This document shows positions 44,218 through 53,104 of a stretch of DNA of 64,000 bases, piece after piece. The notes under the pieces are model-generated. The model was not told the origin of the DNA. It did not search any database and saw nothing but the letters and a program-made list of their open reading frames with translations. Origin of the DNA: Pseudomonas anuradhapurensis (GTDB lineage: Bacteria > Pseudomonadota > Gammaproteobacteria > Pseudomonadales > Pseudomonadaceae); NCBI RefSeq assembly GCF_014269225.2, contig NZ_CP077097.1, positions 750,001-814,000 on the forward strand, read 5' to 3'. The translations under genes and the position numbers were made by a program. Positions within the stretch are counted from its first letter, which is position 1. Each line of letters starts with the position of its first letter.

Positions 44218-44227
44218 GGGTGCGTAC

Positions 44228-44683
44228 GTGCTGAAAAGGATGATTGCCGTGGCAGCACTGGCCTTGCCGATGCTGGCCGGGGCCGAGGAAATCGGCCAGG
44301 TGTCCACCGTGTTCAAGTTCCTCGGGCCGAACGACCGGATTGTCGTCGAGGCGTTCGACGACCCCAAGGTCGAGGGCGTGACCTGCTACCTGTCGCGGGC
44401 CAAGACCGGCGGCGTGAAGGGTGGGCTGGGGCTGGCGGAAGACCGGGCCGAGGCATCGATTGCCTGCCGTCAGGTGGGGCCGATCAACTTCAAGGGTGAG
44501 CTGAAGGATGGCGAGGAGGTGTTCAAGGAACGCACCTCGCTGGTGTTCAAGACCATGCAAGTGGTGCGCTTCCTCGACAAGAAGCGCAATACGCTGGTGT
44601 ACCTGGTGTACAGCGACCGGATGATCGAAGGCAGCCCGCAGAATGCGGTGACGGCGATACCAATCCTGCCTTGGGCGCATTGA
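44228..44683 (+). CDS. creA: CreA family periplasmic protein
   Basis: This 151-residue protein has a signal peptide (about 1-19, ending MLAGA). The CreA domain contains [21 protein letters not shown] in two parts, [12 protein letters not shown] and [10 protein letters not shown] with a conserved pair of Cys. The function of CreA is unknown. The start is a GTG at 44228 with GAGGG upstream; the ATG at 44240 would shorten the signal peptide. It is followed by a REP pair and is convergent with mksB. Confidence 0.85.
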   Translation: MLKRMIAVAALALPMLAGAEEIGQVSTVFKFLGPNDRIVVEAFDDPKVEGVTCYLSRAKTGGVKGGLGLAEDRAEASIACRQVGPINFKGELKDGEEVFKERTSLVFKTMQVVRFLDKKRNTLVYLVYSDRMIEGSPQNAVTAIPILPWAH

Positions 44684-44718
44684 TCGCCTGGTAGAACCTG
44701 GGAGGCCGTTGGCCTCCA

Positions 44719-44799
44719 TCGCGACACAAGGCCGCTCCTCCAGGGATTCGCGTATTCCGGTGATACGCAAATCCCTGTAGGAGCGGCCTTGTGTCGCGA
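44719..44799. repeat. REP inverted pair
   Basis: TCGCGACACAAGGCCGCTCC at the left faces GGAGCGGCCTTGTGTCGCGA at the right. The central spacer is itself a GCGTAT/ATACGC repeat. It separates the convergent creA and mksB genes. Confidence 0.9.
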
Positions 44800-44829
44800 A
44801 AGGGCCGCAAAGCGGCCCCACGCTCTCTG

Positions 44830-47661
44830 TCAGGCCAATTCCTCGGCCTGATCTTCGCGCACAACCGCCTTCACCTCATCCCGACGGCTGATGTACTTCC
44901 AGTCCGCCTCGTCGATGTAGATGCCGTTCGGCCCGCTGCCACCTTCCAGGTCGATTGCCACGCGCGCCGACACCTGCGGCTTCACGCTCGCCAGAATCGG
45001 CACGAAGCCCAGCTGCAGGCTGGTCTCCAGCAGCGCGGCCTGGTTGCGTTCGTCGATGTCCGCCGCTTCGTCCAGGTAGTACGGCAGGCGGATGCGCCCG
45101 GCCAGGTCACGGTCCATCAGGTGCAGCAACAGGTACATGTTGGTCAGCGCCTTGATGGTCATGGTGGTGCCGTTGGAGGCCGCGCCGTCGATGTCGGCGT
45201 GGATCACCGGCTGGCCGTTGACCTTGGTGATCTCGAACGCCAGTTCGAACAGGTCCTTGAGGCCCAGCTGGTTGTGGTTGGCCGCCACCAGGCGTGCCAG
45301 GTACTCCTTGGCCTCTTCGTTCTTGTTGTCCTGCTCGGCGCTTTGGGTCAGGTCGAACACCGACAGGGTCTCGCCCTCTTCGTACTGGCCGGCGCTGTGG
45401 ATGATCTGGTCGATGTGCTTGAGCGCCTCCTTGTTCGGTGCCAGCACCACGCGGAAGCTCTCCAGGTTGGACACCTGGCGCCGGTTGATCTCGCGGTTGA
45501 ACAGGGCCAGCTGGTGCTCGAGGCTGTCGTAGTCGCTACGGATGTTGCGCAAGGTCCGGGCGATGTCGGTGACCGCGGCGCGGCGGGCCTTGGCCAGGGT
45601 CAGGGCCTCGTCGGTGCGGTGCGCATAGGCGTTCACCAACAGCTGCAGGCGGCGTTCCATGTCGTCTTCGCTGTCGAACTTGGCCACGCCTTTGAGGCGC
45701 ACCTGGGCGTACAGCGCCTCGATCTGGTTGTCCACCCGCTGCAGGCTCTGCCAACTGTCCTGGTAGTCGTTGAGCAGCGGCAGCAGGTTGTCCATCGAAT
45801 CGTCGATGGCCTCCATGTACGGCGTGCCGAAGGGCAGGTCGGCCGGCAGCAGCTGGCGACGGCGCAGGGCGTCTTCCAGGGTGCGCTGCTTGGCCTCGAG
45901 GTCGCCGATCTGCCGGCCAACCAGCTGCAGCTTGGCCGACAGCTGCTGGACGCGCTCGGTGAAGGCATCGCTGGAGCGCTTGAGTTCGTCCTGGGCGGCT
46001 TCCAGCTGCGCCAGTTGCTCCAGTTTCTCGGGCTCTTCGGCGGCCAGGGTTTCGCTGCGGCGGAAGTCTTCCAGCGCTTTCTGCGCGTCCAGCACCTGCT
46101 GGTACAGGGCTTCGGTCTGGGCCTTGGACGCGGAGCGGTCGGCGGCTACGGCTTGCTGGGTCTTGAGCTGCTTCAGCTCTTTTTCCAGGCGCTCCTTCTG
46201 GTCGCGCAGGGCGGCGCGGTCGGCCAGGGCCTGCAGTGCCGGCGGGTCGATGTGCGACAGGTCGATGGACAGGCCGGGCGCCTCGAAACGCTCGCCCTTG
46301 AAGCCGTCGAGCACCGCTTCCAGCGATTTTACCCACAGCTCGCTGTCATCCAGCTCGATCCCCCGGTCGCCCAGCGGCAGGCTGAACAGGGCCCCGTTGA
46401 ACAGGCGCATAAGGCGGTCGACGTCCTGCTGCGAGAACTCTTCGCGCAGGCGCGCGTAGCTGTTGTTGTCGGCGTGGTCGAGCTGCTGGCGTACCTGCTT
46501 CAGGCGTTTTTCCAGGTCGCGCACGCGTTCGTCCAGGTCTTCGGCACTGAACTGCCGCGACTGGGCCAGGGCGCCGGCCAGTTCGTCGTGGGCGTCCTTG
46601 GCCGCCAGCAGCTGCTGCTCCAGGACCTTGACGTCATCGACCAGGGCAAAGCGGTGCTTGAGCACCGACAGCTCGCCCAGCCAGCGCTGGATGCCGGTGA
46701 TTTCCCGCTCCAGGCGCATCAGCTCCTGGGTGCCGCCGCGCTGGTCGTTCTGCAGGCGGTCTTGCTCGCCACGGTAGTGCTCGGCCTGGATTACCAGCTC
46801 TTCCTTGCGTGCCATGGCGTATTCCTGCCAGGTCGCCAGCAGGGTATCGAGCACGGGTGAAATGCGGTGCAGCTTGCCGCGCAGGATGTCGCGCTGCGCC
46901 ACACCACCGGCCAGAGCCTCGACCAGTGGGCCGGCGGCGACCAGGGCGTTGTAGTCCTGTTCCATGCGGCGTACGTCGCGGAAGGCCTCTTCGCAAGCGG
47001 CGATGTAGTCGACACTGCCGGAGCGCAGGCTGTGCTCGAAGGCATCGAGGAACAGCTGCTTGAGCTTGGCGGCGGTGATCTCGCGCATGTGCAGCAGGTT
47101 GATGAACAGCGCGCGGAAGGTTTTCAGGCTTTGCTCGCTGGTCGAGCGCAGCGGGATCATGGTCAGGTCCAGCGGCACCGAGGTGTGGCCGCCGACCAGC
47201 AGCCGGCGCAGCTCGTCCGGCTTCACTTCATAGGCCTTGATGCCCAGGCGTTCGAGGTTGGTGAACAGCTCTTTCTGACGCAGGCAGGTGTCGTTCTTCT
47301 GGTAGTGGGCCAGGTCCAGCTCGCCCTTGTAGGCGAAGAACTGGTGGCCGAAACCGCCGCCCGGGCCACGCCCGACCACGCCGATCACGTGCGGGCCGTG
47401 GGGCAGGCTCAGCTCGCAGAGGATGTACGAGGTGTCGCTGGCGAAGTAGAAGCGGCGCGACTGCTCCAGGCTGTACTTGCCGAAGCTCATGTCCGACATG
47501 CGTGCCAGGATCGGGAACTGCAGGGCGTTGATCGACGCCGATTTACCCAGGTTGTTGGCACCGTAGACCGACAGCGGCTGTTCCAGCGGGAACAGGCCAA
47601 GGCTGTAGCCAGCGGTGTTGAGCAGTGCGAAGCGGCGGATGCCGTAGCGTTCCTGGCTCAT
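44830..47661 (-). CDS. mksB: MksB, SMC-like ATPase of the MksBEF condensin
   Basis: This 943-residue protein has an N-terminal ATPase half with Walker A GANNLGKSAS near 34-43. Two long coiled-coil stretches (about 280-470 and 510-720) enclose a hinge-like centre. The C-terminal half carries the Walker B-type LPYYLDEAADIDERN near 865. It is the SMC subunit of the MukBEF-like Mks complex, which organises the chromosome. It starts inside the stop of mksE (ATGA, 47658-47661), so the three mks genes are coupled. No mksG nuclease gene follows. Confidence 0.92.
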   Translation of the reverse strand: MSQERYGIRRFALLNTAGYSLGLFPLEQPLSVYGANNLGKSASINALQFPILARMSDMSFGKYSLEQSRRFYFASDTSYILCELSLPHGPHVIGVVGRGPGGGFGHQFFAYKGELDLAHYQKNDTCLRQKELFTNLERLGIKAYEVKPDELRRLLVGGHTSVPLDLTMIPLRSTSEQSLKTFRALFINLLHMREITAAKLKQLFLDAFEHSLRSGSVDYIAACEEAFRDVRRMEQDYNALVAAGPLVEALAGGVAQRDILRGKLHRISPVLDTLLATWQEYAMARKEELVIQAEHYRGEQDRLQNDQRGGTQELMRLEREITGIQRWLGELSVLKHRFALVDDVKVLEQQLLAAKDAHDELAGALAQSRQFSAEDLDERVRDLEKRLKQVRQQLDHADNNSYARLREEFSQQDVDRLMRLFNGALFSLPLGDRGIELDDSELWVKSLEAVLDGFKGERFEAPGLSIDLSHIDPPALQALADRAALRDQKERLEKELKQLKTQQAVAADRSASKAQTEALYQQVLDAQKALEDFRRSETLAAEEPEKLEQLAQLEAAQDELKRSSDAFTERVQQLSAKLQLVGRQIGDLEAKQRTLEDALRRRQLLPADLPFGTPYMEAIDDSMDNLLPLLNDYQDSWQSLQRVDNQIEALYAQVRLKGVAKFDSEDDMERRLQLLVNAYAHRTDEALTLAKARRAAVTDIARTLRNIRSDYDSLEHQLALFNREINRRQVSNLESFRVVLAPNKEALKHIDQIIHSAGQYEEGETLSVFDLTQSAEQDNKNEEAKEYLARLVAANHNQLGLKDLFELAFEITKVNGQPVIHADIDGAASNGTTMTIKALTNMYLLLHLMDRDLAGRIRLPYYLDEAADIDERNQAALLETSLQLGFVPILASVKPQVSARVAIDLEGGSGPNGIYIDEADWKYISRRDEVKAVVREDQAEELA

Positions 47662-48365
47662 GCGTCAATCTCCTGTTGCTCTTCGCGGATCGCCCGGGCC
47701 AGGGCTTCCTCTTCGCTTTCCTCGCCCTCGAAGGGGCTGAGGTCGAGCGGGTCGTCGGTGCGGTTGAGTTCTTCGGGGCTTTCTTCCTCGACCAGCACCG
47801 GGGTCGGCAGTGGCAGGTCGCTGTGCAGCGTGGCCGCCAGGTCGCGGTCCTGCTGCACCGCCAGGCACACGTCGAGGAAACGGTGCATCGGCGGCAGGAA
47901 GCGGTAGATACCGCCTTCCTCGAAGGCGAAACCGAGCTGGGTCATACGCCGGAGGATTTTTTCTTCCAGCTCGTCCACGGTCTGCACTTCGGCCTGCAGG
48001 AACAGGTCGCGGTACTTGTCCAGCAGCGACGGCAGTTCGTCGCGGCCAATGCTGCCGCCGTCGAGCACGGCCATCGGGTCGCGGCCCTGGTCGGCCAGGT
48101 GCTCGACCAGGATGAAGGTGAACAGCGACAGGCGCTGCGCGGTCTTGTTGACCTGCGCGGCGCTCAGGTCCGGCACGAAGTAGTAGAAGCCACGGGTGTC
48201 GCACACCAGTTCGAAGCCCAGGGCCTTGAACAGGGTGCGGTACTGGTCCTGGAAGTTCGACAGCTGGGCATACAGCTCGGGGTCGCGGCGGCTGACGTGG
48301 AAGCCTTTGAACAGCTCGCGGAAGATCGGCGCGAGCTGGGACAGTTCGGAAAGATCAAGATGCAT
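47658..48365 (-). CDS. mksE: MksE, KITE subunit of the MksBEF condensin
   Basis: This 235-residue protein has a winged-helix body (LDLSELSQLAPIFRELFKGF at the start, then DTRGFYYFVPDL and a TQLGFAFEEGGIYRFLPP region). The C-terminus is acidic and disordered (about 200-235). MksE bridges the kleisin MksF and the MksB heads. It overlaps mksF by 11 nt and mksB by 4 nt. Confidence 0.88.
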   Translation of the reverse strand: MHLDLSELSQLAPIFRELFKGFHVSRRDPELYAQLSNFQDQYRTLFKALGFELVCDTRGFYYFVPDLSAAQVNKTAQRLSLFTFILVEHLADQGRDPMAVLDGGSIGRDELPSLLDKYRDLFLQAEVQTVDELEEKILRRMTQLGFAFEEGGIYRFLPPMHRFLDVCLAVQQDRDLAATLHSDLPLPTPVLVEEESPEELNRTDDPLDLSPFEGEESEEEALARAIREEQQEIDA

Positions 48366-49641
48366 GGGCTGGGCTCGCGTTGGTTTCGGTAGACGCAGTG
48401 GCGTCTTCGCGGCTGGAGGTCAGGGCGAACGAGCGCAGGCTGACCAGGTGTTCCTGGGTGGTGTACTCGCGGCGGTCGAGGCGTTCGCGCTTGAAGCGCT
48501 TTTCCCGCGACAGGCGCGAGAACCAGTACAGCAGCTCGTCGGTGGCGCTTTCCGGTTCCTGCTCCAGCAGCCAGACCATCAGGTCGGGCAGCGGCAGGGC
48601 CTGTTCGCAGCGTTCGGCCATTTCCTTGACCGTGCGCGGTGCGCGCGGCAGGACGCCGGACTGGGTCTTGTGGGCCTTGGGGAAGCGCGCCGGCTTGGGC
48701 TCGAAGCGAGCCAGGGCGTAGACGTAGGCTTCAACCTGGCTGGCACTGCCGAGGAAGGTGCTTTGCGGGCGGGTGAACAGCGGCATGGCGGCTTGCGGCA
48801 CGGCATCGATGCCCTTGCGCCGGATCACTGACAGGGCCAGCGCGGCGCCACGGGTCACGGCGTTGTGCCGGCGGGCTTCTTCACGCAGCGGCAGCAACAG
48901 TTCGCGGGCGTGGCGCAGGGTCAGCTGGGCGCTGGTCTGCATTTCCAGGATGCGTGCGTGGGTGCGCAGCAGCATGTCGTCGTCGACCAGGTGACCCAGG
49001 CGCGCCTGTTCGCCGAGCAGCTTCAACAGCACCGTCTCGACCTTGCGCACGCCCTGCTCGAAGGCGCCATCGGCGTTGACCAGCTGGATCATCGGCTCGA
49101 CGTATTCGTCCCAGGTGGCGAGCACTTCGGCATAGCGCTGGCGCAGCGGGATCTGGCGGTTGCTGGTCTTGGCCCGTTCGGCCACGGCCACCAGTGCCTG
49201 CTCGTCATTGTCGAGTTTCTTCAGCACATCGCGCACGCGCATGTCGAGCAGGCGCAACTGGCGCGCCAGGTCGTCGCTGTCGCGGTTGTCGAAGGCATCC
49301 TGGATATGCCCGGCCAAGCGCTCCAGGTGGCGCAGGTAGGCTTCGATCTCCAGGCACAGGCCCAGCCGGTGTTCGCGGCGCAGGTAGGCGAGGAAGTCGT
49401 GGATCTGCGCGTTGAGCTCGAAACGGTTCGGGCTCTTGGCCACCGGGACCAGGATGTCCAGGCGGATCCACACGTCGAGCAGCTGGGTGATGTCCTGCGG
49501 GGTGCTCTCGACCTGCTGGCGGGCGACGTGCTGGCGCAGTTCGACCAGGCTCAGGGTGCCCTGGTCGAAACGCTCGCACAGCGGCTCGATCAGGGCCCAG
49601 TGTTCGGCTAGGGCGCGCAGGACGCGCTTGGGTTCGATCAT
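48355..49641 (-). CDS. mksF: MksF, kleisin subunit of the MksBEF condensin
   Basis: This 428-residue protein is helical, with a winged-helix N-terminus (VLRALAEHWALIEPLCERFD near 7-26) and a long helical middle. The C-terminal winged-helix region has REKRFKRERLDRREYTTQEH near 385-405. It closes the MksB ring. ATG 49641 gives the family's usual N-terminus; an upstream in-frame start lacks support. It is the first gene of the mksFEB operon. Confidence 0.88.
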   Translation of the reverse strand: MIEPKRVLRALAEHWALIEPLCERFDQGTLSLVELRQHVARQQVESTPQDITQLLDVWIRLDILVPVAKSPNRFELNAQIHDFLAYLRREHRLGLCLEIEAYLRHLERLAGHIQDAFDNRDSDDLARQLRLLDMRVRDVLKKLDNDEQALVAVAERAKTSNRQIPLRQRYAEVLATWDEYVEPMIQLVNADGAFEQGVRKVETVLLKLLGEQARLGHLVDDDMLLRTHARILEMQTSAQLTLRHARELLLPLREEARRHNAVTRGAALALSVIRRKGIDAVPQAAMPLFTRPQSTFLGSASQVEAYVYALARFEPKPARFPKAHKTQSGVLPRAPRTVKEMAERCEQALPLPDLMVWLLEQEPESATDELLYWFSRLSREKRFKRERLDRREYTTQEHLVSLRSFALTSSREDATASTETNASPAHAS

Positions 49642-49760
49642 TGGCTTCGACTCGTTGCCAAGAAAAAGGGGGCGATTGTACTGCATCCGGGGGGGAGGTT
49701 TTCACCCCTTGGTCTGTAATGCGAGATAACCTTTGCTTCTATAAGGGATTCACTGGCCTC

Positions 49761-49842
49761 TTCGCGGGCTCGCCCGCTCCCACAGATCCTCCATGCACCT
49801 CAAACTGTGGGTGATACCTGTGGGAGCGGGCGCGCCCGCGAA
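49761..49842. repeat. REP inverted pair (GTGGGAGCGGGC family)
   Basis: TTCGCGGGCTCGCCCGCTCC at the left faces GGAGCGGGCGCGCCCGCGAA at the right. It lies in the divergent space between mksF and holD, an unusual place because most REPs here sit at gene ends. Confidence 0.88.
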
Positions 49843-49943
49843 TGCGTCGGCACAGGCATCAAAAATCCGCCGACCAGTTGCGGCACTCGCATGCCAACAG
49901 CGTTAGAATGCGCAATTGTCTTCACCCCTCGGGACCCCGCACC

Positions 49944-50729
49944 TTGCTCACCGAACCCCGTCGCCGCGCCTACCTTTCCGCCATGCAAGTGGTGCACTGG
50001 CTGCCGCGCGCCGAACTGCCGTTCGCCGCACCGTCGCGGCCCGAGCTGCTGCTGCCGGTGGCACCGGTCGAGGACGTCGATTTCCAAGCCCGGCCCGCAC
50101 CAGCCACCAACGAAGCGCCCGCCGCCCCACAAGCGCGCGCCGGCGAGCGGCCGAAAATCGAGATACCGCGCCCGGCCAGTCTGCCCAAGCCGGCCGCCAA
50201 AGCCGCCGAGGCCGAGGAGCCGGTCGCCGCTACCCGCCCGGCACCGGTGCCGCCCCCGCGCTTCTCGCTGCAGCTGCTGCGCGCCGGCAACTGCCTGCTG
50301 CTGGTGGAATTGGCCACCGGCCAGCCGTTCCAGAGCCGCGACCCGTCCTACCTGCTGCTCAAGGACATGCTGCGCGCCGCCGGCCTGCCCGATGCCCCGC
50401 AGATCATCGGCGAACCGGTGCGCTGGCCGCTGCTGGTGCGCGGCAACCTGGACCAGGGCCCGGAAGCCGCGCGCGACTTTGTCCAGGGCTTTGTCCAGGC
50501 ACGCCTGGAAGACGCCCCGTGCGCCTGCCTGTGGCTGGTCGGCCTGCCGGCGCTGCGCTTTGCCGCCAATACCGACAGCGACGCCTATTACCAAACCCTG
50601 ACGCTCGACGGCCTGGGCGACGCCTGGGCCTTGCCGGGCCTTGAACTGTTGATGGACGAGCCGCAGCGCAAGGCGGACGTCTGGAAAGCCATGCGCCAGC
50701 TGATGGCGCGCTGGAAGAGCGTTGAATGA
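49944..50729 (+). CDS. holD: DNA polymerase III psi subunit, pseudomonad type
   Basis: This 261-residue protein has the short N-terminal chi-binding peptide (RRRAYLSAMQVVHWLPR, about 5-21) like the RRDWQLQQLGITQW start of E. coli HolD. A Pro/Ala-rich linker (about 40-105) follows. The C-terminal psi-like fold includes LLVELATGQPFQSRDPSYLL in part and DEPQRKADVWKAMRQLM. Pseudomonad psi was long cryptic for its low similarity and long linker. Adjacency to rimI (ATGA overlap), as in E. coli holD-rimI, supports the call. The start is the TTG at 49944. Confidence 0.8.
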   Translation: MLTEPRRRAYLSAMQVVHWLPRAELPFAAPSRPELLLPVAPVEDVDFQARPAPATNEAPAAPQARAGERPKIEIPRPASLPKPAAKAAEAEEPVAATRPAPVPPPRFSLQLLRAGNCLLLVELATGQPFQSRDPSYLLLKDMLRAAGLPDAPQIIGEPVRWPLLVRGNLDQGPEAARDFVQGFVQARLEDAPCACLWLVGLPALRFAANTDSDAYYQTLTLDGLGDAWALPGLELLMDEPQRKADVWKAMRQLMARWKSVE

Positions 50730-51181
50730 GTGACTCGATCAGCTTCCGCCCAATGACCGAGGCGGATCTGGATGCCGTACTTAAAATCGAATATGCCGCG
50801 TTCAGTCATCCCTGGACCCGTGGGATCTTCCAGGATGCGCTCAAATCCTACGAAGTCTGGCTGATGTTCGACGGCCAGCAGCAGGTGGGGCATGGCGTGA
50901 TCAACGTGATCATCGACGAGGCGCACCTGCTCAATATCACGGTCAAGCCGGAAAACCAGGGCCGCGGCCTGGGCCTGCGCCTGCTCGAACACCTGATGGC
51001 GCGGGCTTACCAGCTCAATGGCCGTGAGTGCTTCCTGGAGGTGCGTGCCAGCAACCAGTCGGCCTATCGCCTGTACGAGCGCTATGGTTTCAACGAAATC
51101 GGTCGCCGGCGCGACTATTACCCGATCGCCGGCGGCCGCGAGGATGCGCTGGTGATGGCCTGTACCCTGCTCGAAGACTGA
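50726..51181 (+). CDS. rimI: Ribosomal protein S18 alanine N-acetyltransferase
   Basis: This 151-residue GNAT enzyme has AAFSHPWTRGIFQDAL near 29-44. The acetyl-CoA loop VKPENQGRGLGLRLLEHLM lies near 73-91, with LEVRASNQSAYRLYERYGF near 106-124. It acetylates the N-terminus of S18. It starts inside the holD stop codon. Confidence 0.94.
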   Translation: MSDSISFRPMTEADLDAVLKIEYAAFSHPWTRGIFQDALKSYEVWLMFDGQQQVGHGVINVIIDEAHLLNITVKPENQGRGLGLRLLEHLMARAYQLNGRECFLEVRASNQSAYRLYERYGFNEIGRRRDYYPIAGGREDALVMACTLLED

Positions 51182-51200
51182 GCGGGCCTGCACGGGCCCC

Positions 51201-51274
51201 TTCGCGGGCATGCCCGCTCCCACAGATGCAATGCAAGGCCTGAGGCCTGTGGTTCAGCTGTGGGAGCGAGCGTT
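51201..51274. repeat. Degenerate REP pair after rimI
   Basis: TTCGCGGGCATGCCCGCTCC at the left faces CTGTGGGAGCGAGCG at the right; the right copy has decayed. The inner GGCCTGAGGCC adds a small hairpin. Confidence 0.75.
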
Positions 51275-51297
51275 TTCACAAATAGACGGTATGCCGG

Positions 51298-52455
51298 TCA
51301 CAAGCCCTGCGGCTGAGCCTCGACCGGCTTGTCCAGCTCGCGCAGGCTGCGGGTCACGCTGGCGGTGTTGCATTTTGCCGCAGCCTGCTCTGGCGTGTAC
51401 TTGCGCACAGTGCGGAAGAACAGTTCACAGGTCTGCTTTTTCTGTGTCACCTGCCACTTGGTTGCGCAGGCATCCAGCGTCAGCTTGGCATCGGCGCGTT
51501 GATTGCGCCCCATCCCCGCCTGCCAGCAAGCCGCTGTCAGGTCCTGGCCCATCATCTTCAGCCCGGCGGCATCGGCGGCGTCCTGATCGCCACCGTGGCT
51601 GTCCTTGTCCGCTGCATACCAGATGGCACTCGGGTGGTTGGCACCCAGCACCGGCACCTTGGTCCCGGCTTGCGGGCTGATGGTGACCAGCCCCAGCACA
51701 TTCACCTGCGGCCCATATTGCTGCTGGATCCAGCTGCGCACTGGCGCGCCGAAGGCGACCATCGGCAGGGGCTTGGCGGGGTTCTGCAGGGTCATCTCGC
51801 TGACCATGCGCACCTGGTAGTCCTTGAAGTAGCTATAGGTGTCCTTCAGCGTTTCACCGGCGCTGGCCGGCGCGGCGATGGGGGCGATATCGATGATGGT
51901 CTGGTAGGCCGGGGTCTGGCTGGCGTCGACACCGTTGAAGGTCAGCAGCTCGGCCCAGCGGTCGGTGGTGTTGGAGCGCAGGTAGTCCTGGGCCTGGGTC
52001 AGCGAGTAATCCGGCGGGAAGTGCAGCAGCTCGATGCTGCGGCGGTTCTGCAGGGCCATCCCCAGCGGCAGGAACAGGTACCAGTCGTAGGACCATTTGC
52101 CGTCCTTGTTCAGCTGGGTCGCGCCCTGGTAGGCCAGTTCACCGGTGTCGAGCAGCTTGCGCAGGGGCTTGGCATAGCTGGCGGGTACGCCGCTGATGGT
52201 CGCCTGCAGGCGGTCGTTGTCGCGGCTCACCTTTACCTGGGCATCGGCGTGGCCGTCGCGCCGTACGCTCTGGGTCAGGTAGTGCTCGACGGTCTGTTCC
52301 AGGGTCCAGTCGCGATAGCAGATGACGTGGCAGTTGTTGGGGAAGGCGAACAGGCGGGTAACGCGCTGGGCGTCGCCCAGGTCGATACGCGCATCGGCCG
52401 CGGCCAGGCCGCTGAAGGCGAGGGCGATGAGGCCCGGTAAGGCAATCTTGTGCAT
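51298..52455 (-). CDS. Periplasmic protein of unknown function (385 aa)
   Basis: This 385-residue protein has a signal peptide (about 1-20, ending GLAAA). Its mature part has several Cys (FPNNCHVICYRDW near 38-50, AACWQAGMG, LDACATKW, KQTCELFF, AAKCNTASV), probably disulfide-bonded, and long mixed alpha/beta segments. I recognise no domain. The ATG at 52455 has AAGGAGTTAAGC upstream; a longer reading lacks a signal peptide at its start. It is divergent from the M15 peptidase gene, 67 nt away. Confidence 0.72.
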   Translation of the reverse strand: MHKIALPGLIALAFSGLAAADARIDLGDAQRVTRLFAFPNNCHVICYRDWTLEQTVEHYLTQSVRRDGHADAQVKVSRDNDRLQATISGVPASYAKPLRKLLDTGELAYQGATQLNKDGKWSYDWYLFLPLGMALQNRRSIELLHFPPDYSLTQAQDYLRSNTTDRWAELLTFNGVDASQTPAYQTIIDIAPIAAPASAGETLKDTYSYFKDYQVRMVSEMTLQNPAKPLPMVAFGAPVRSWIQQQYGPQVNVLGLVTISPQAGTKVPVLGANHPSAIWYAADKDSHGGDQDAADAAGLKMMGQDLTAACWQAGMGRNQRADAKLTLDACATKWQVTQKKQTCELFFRTVRKYTPEQAAAKCNTASVTRSLRELDKPVEAQPQGL

Positions 52456-52522
52456 GCTTAACTCCTTGTCGTGCGCCGCCGTGTTTGGCAGCGTTGCACA
52501 TACTGGGGCAGGGAGAGCAGGG

Positions 52523-53104
52523 ATGAAAAGGGCTAGATGGTTGCTGCTGGCGCTGGGCATGCTGGGGGCTGCGCTGCGGGCCGATGAGCGTGACTTGTGG
52601 ATGTTCGCGCAATGGGCCGGGGACCATCAGACCCGGCCATTTCGCCAGATGCTGGTGGACGCCCGGCTGTATGGCGTGGTACCCATCCACCAGTTGCTGC
52701 GTTCGGCTTCGGACTGGCGGCTGTGCCGGGCTTCACCTTTTGCGCTGCCGCCTGCCAGCAACTGGCCGGCAGTGCGGGCCACGCTGTCGCTGATCAAGGT
52801 GCTTGACCAACAAGGCATCCTGCGCCAGTTCGAGGTGGTGTCGGCCTACCGTGACCCAGGCCTCAACCGCTGCGCGGGTGGTGCCGTGGGTAGCGCTCAT
52901 ACTCGCGCCTTTGCGGTGGATATCCTGCTGCCGGCGTGGGCCGACCCCAACCCGCTATGCCGTTTCTGGCAGCAATCCGGCCAGGCCTGGAACATGGGGC
53001 TTGGGCGCTACCCGAGCGGGCGCATTCACATCGATACCGCAGGCTATCGCACCTGGGGCGGTGACGGCCGTTCGGGTTCGTCGTTCTGCACCAGGCCCAG
53101 CTGA
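52523..53104 (+). CDS. M15-type peptidase (D-Ala-D-Ala carboxypeptidase fold)
   Basis: This 193-residue exported protein has a signal peptide (about 1-20) and a Peptidase_M15_3-like domain. The zinc ligands fit His126 and Asp133 in SAHTRAFAVDIL and His169 in GRIHIDTAG, with VSAYRDPGLNRC before them. It probably trims peptidoglycan in the periplasm. Its last 61 nt overlap the end of the convergent LysR gene. The start at 52523 follows GAGAGCAGGG. Confidence 0.82.
   Translation: MKRARWLLLALGMLGAALRADERDLWMFAQWAGDHQTRPFRQMLVDARLYGVVPIHQLLRSASDWRLCRASPFALPPASNWPAVRATLSLIKVLDQQGILRQFEVVSAYRDPGLNRCAGGAVGSAHTRAFAVDILLPAWADPNPLCRFWQQSGQAWNMGLGRYPSGRIHIDTAGYRTWGGDGRSGSSFCTRPS

Noticed and set aside
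44791..46860. A 689-codon forward open frame opposite mksB
   Set aside because: MksB is supported by Walker motifs and the coupled operon; the opposite frame lacks any domain.
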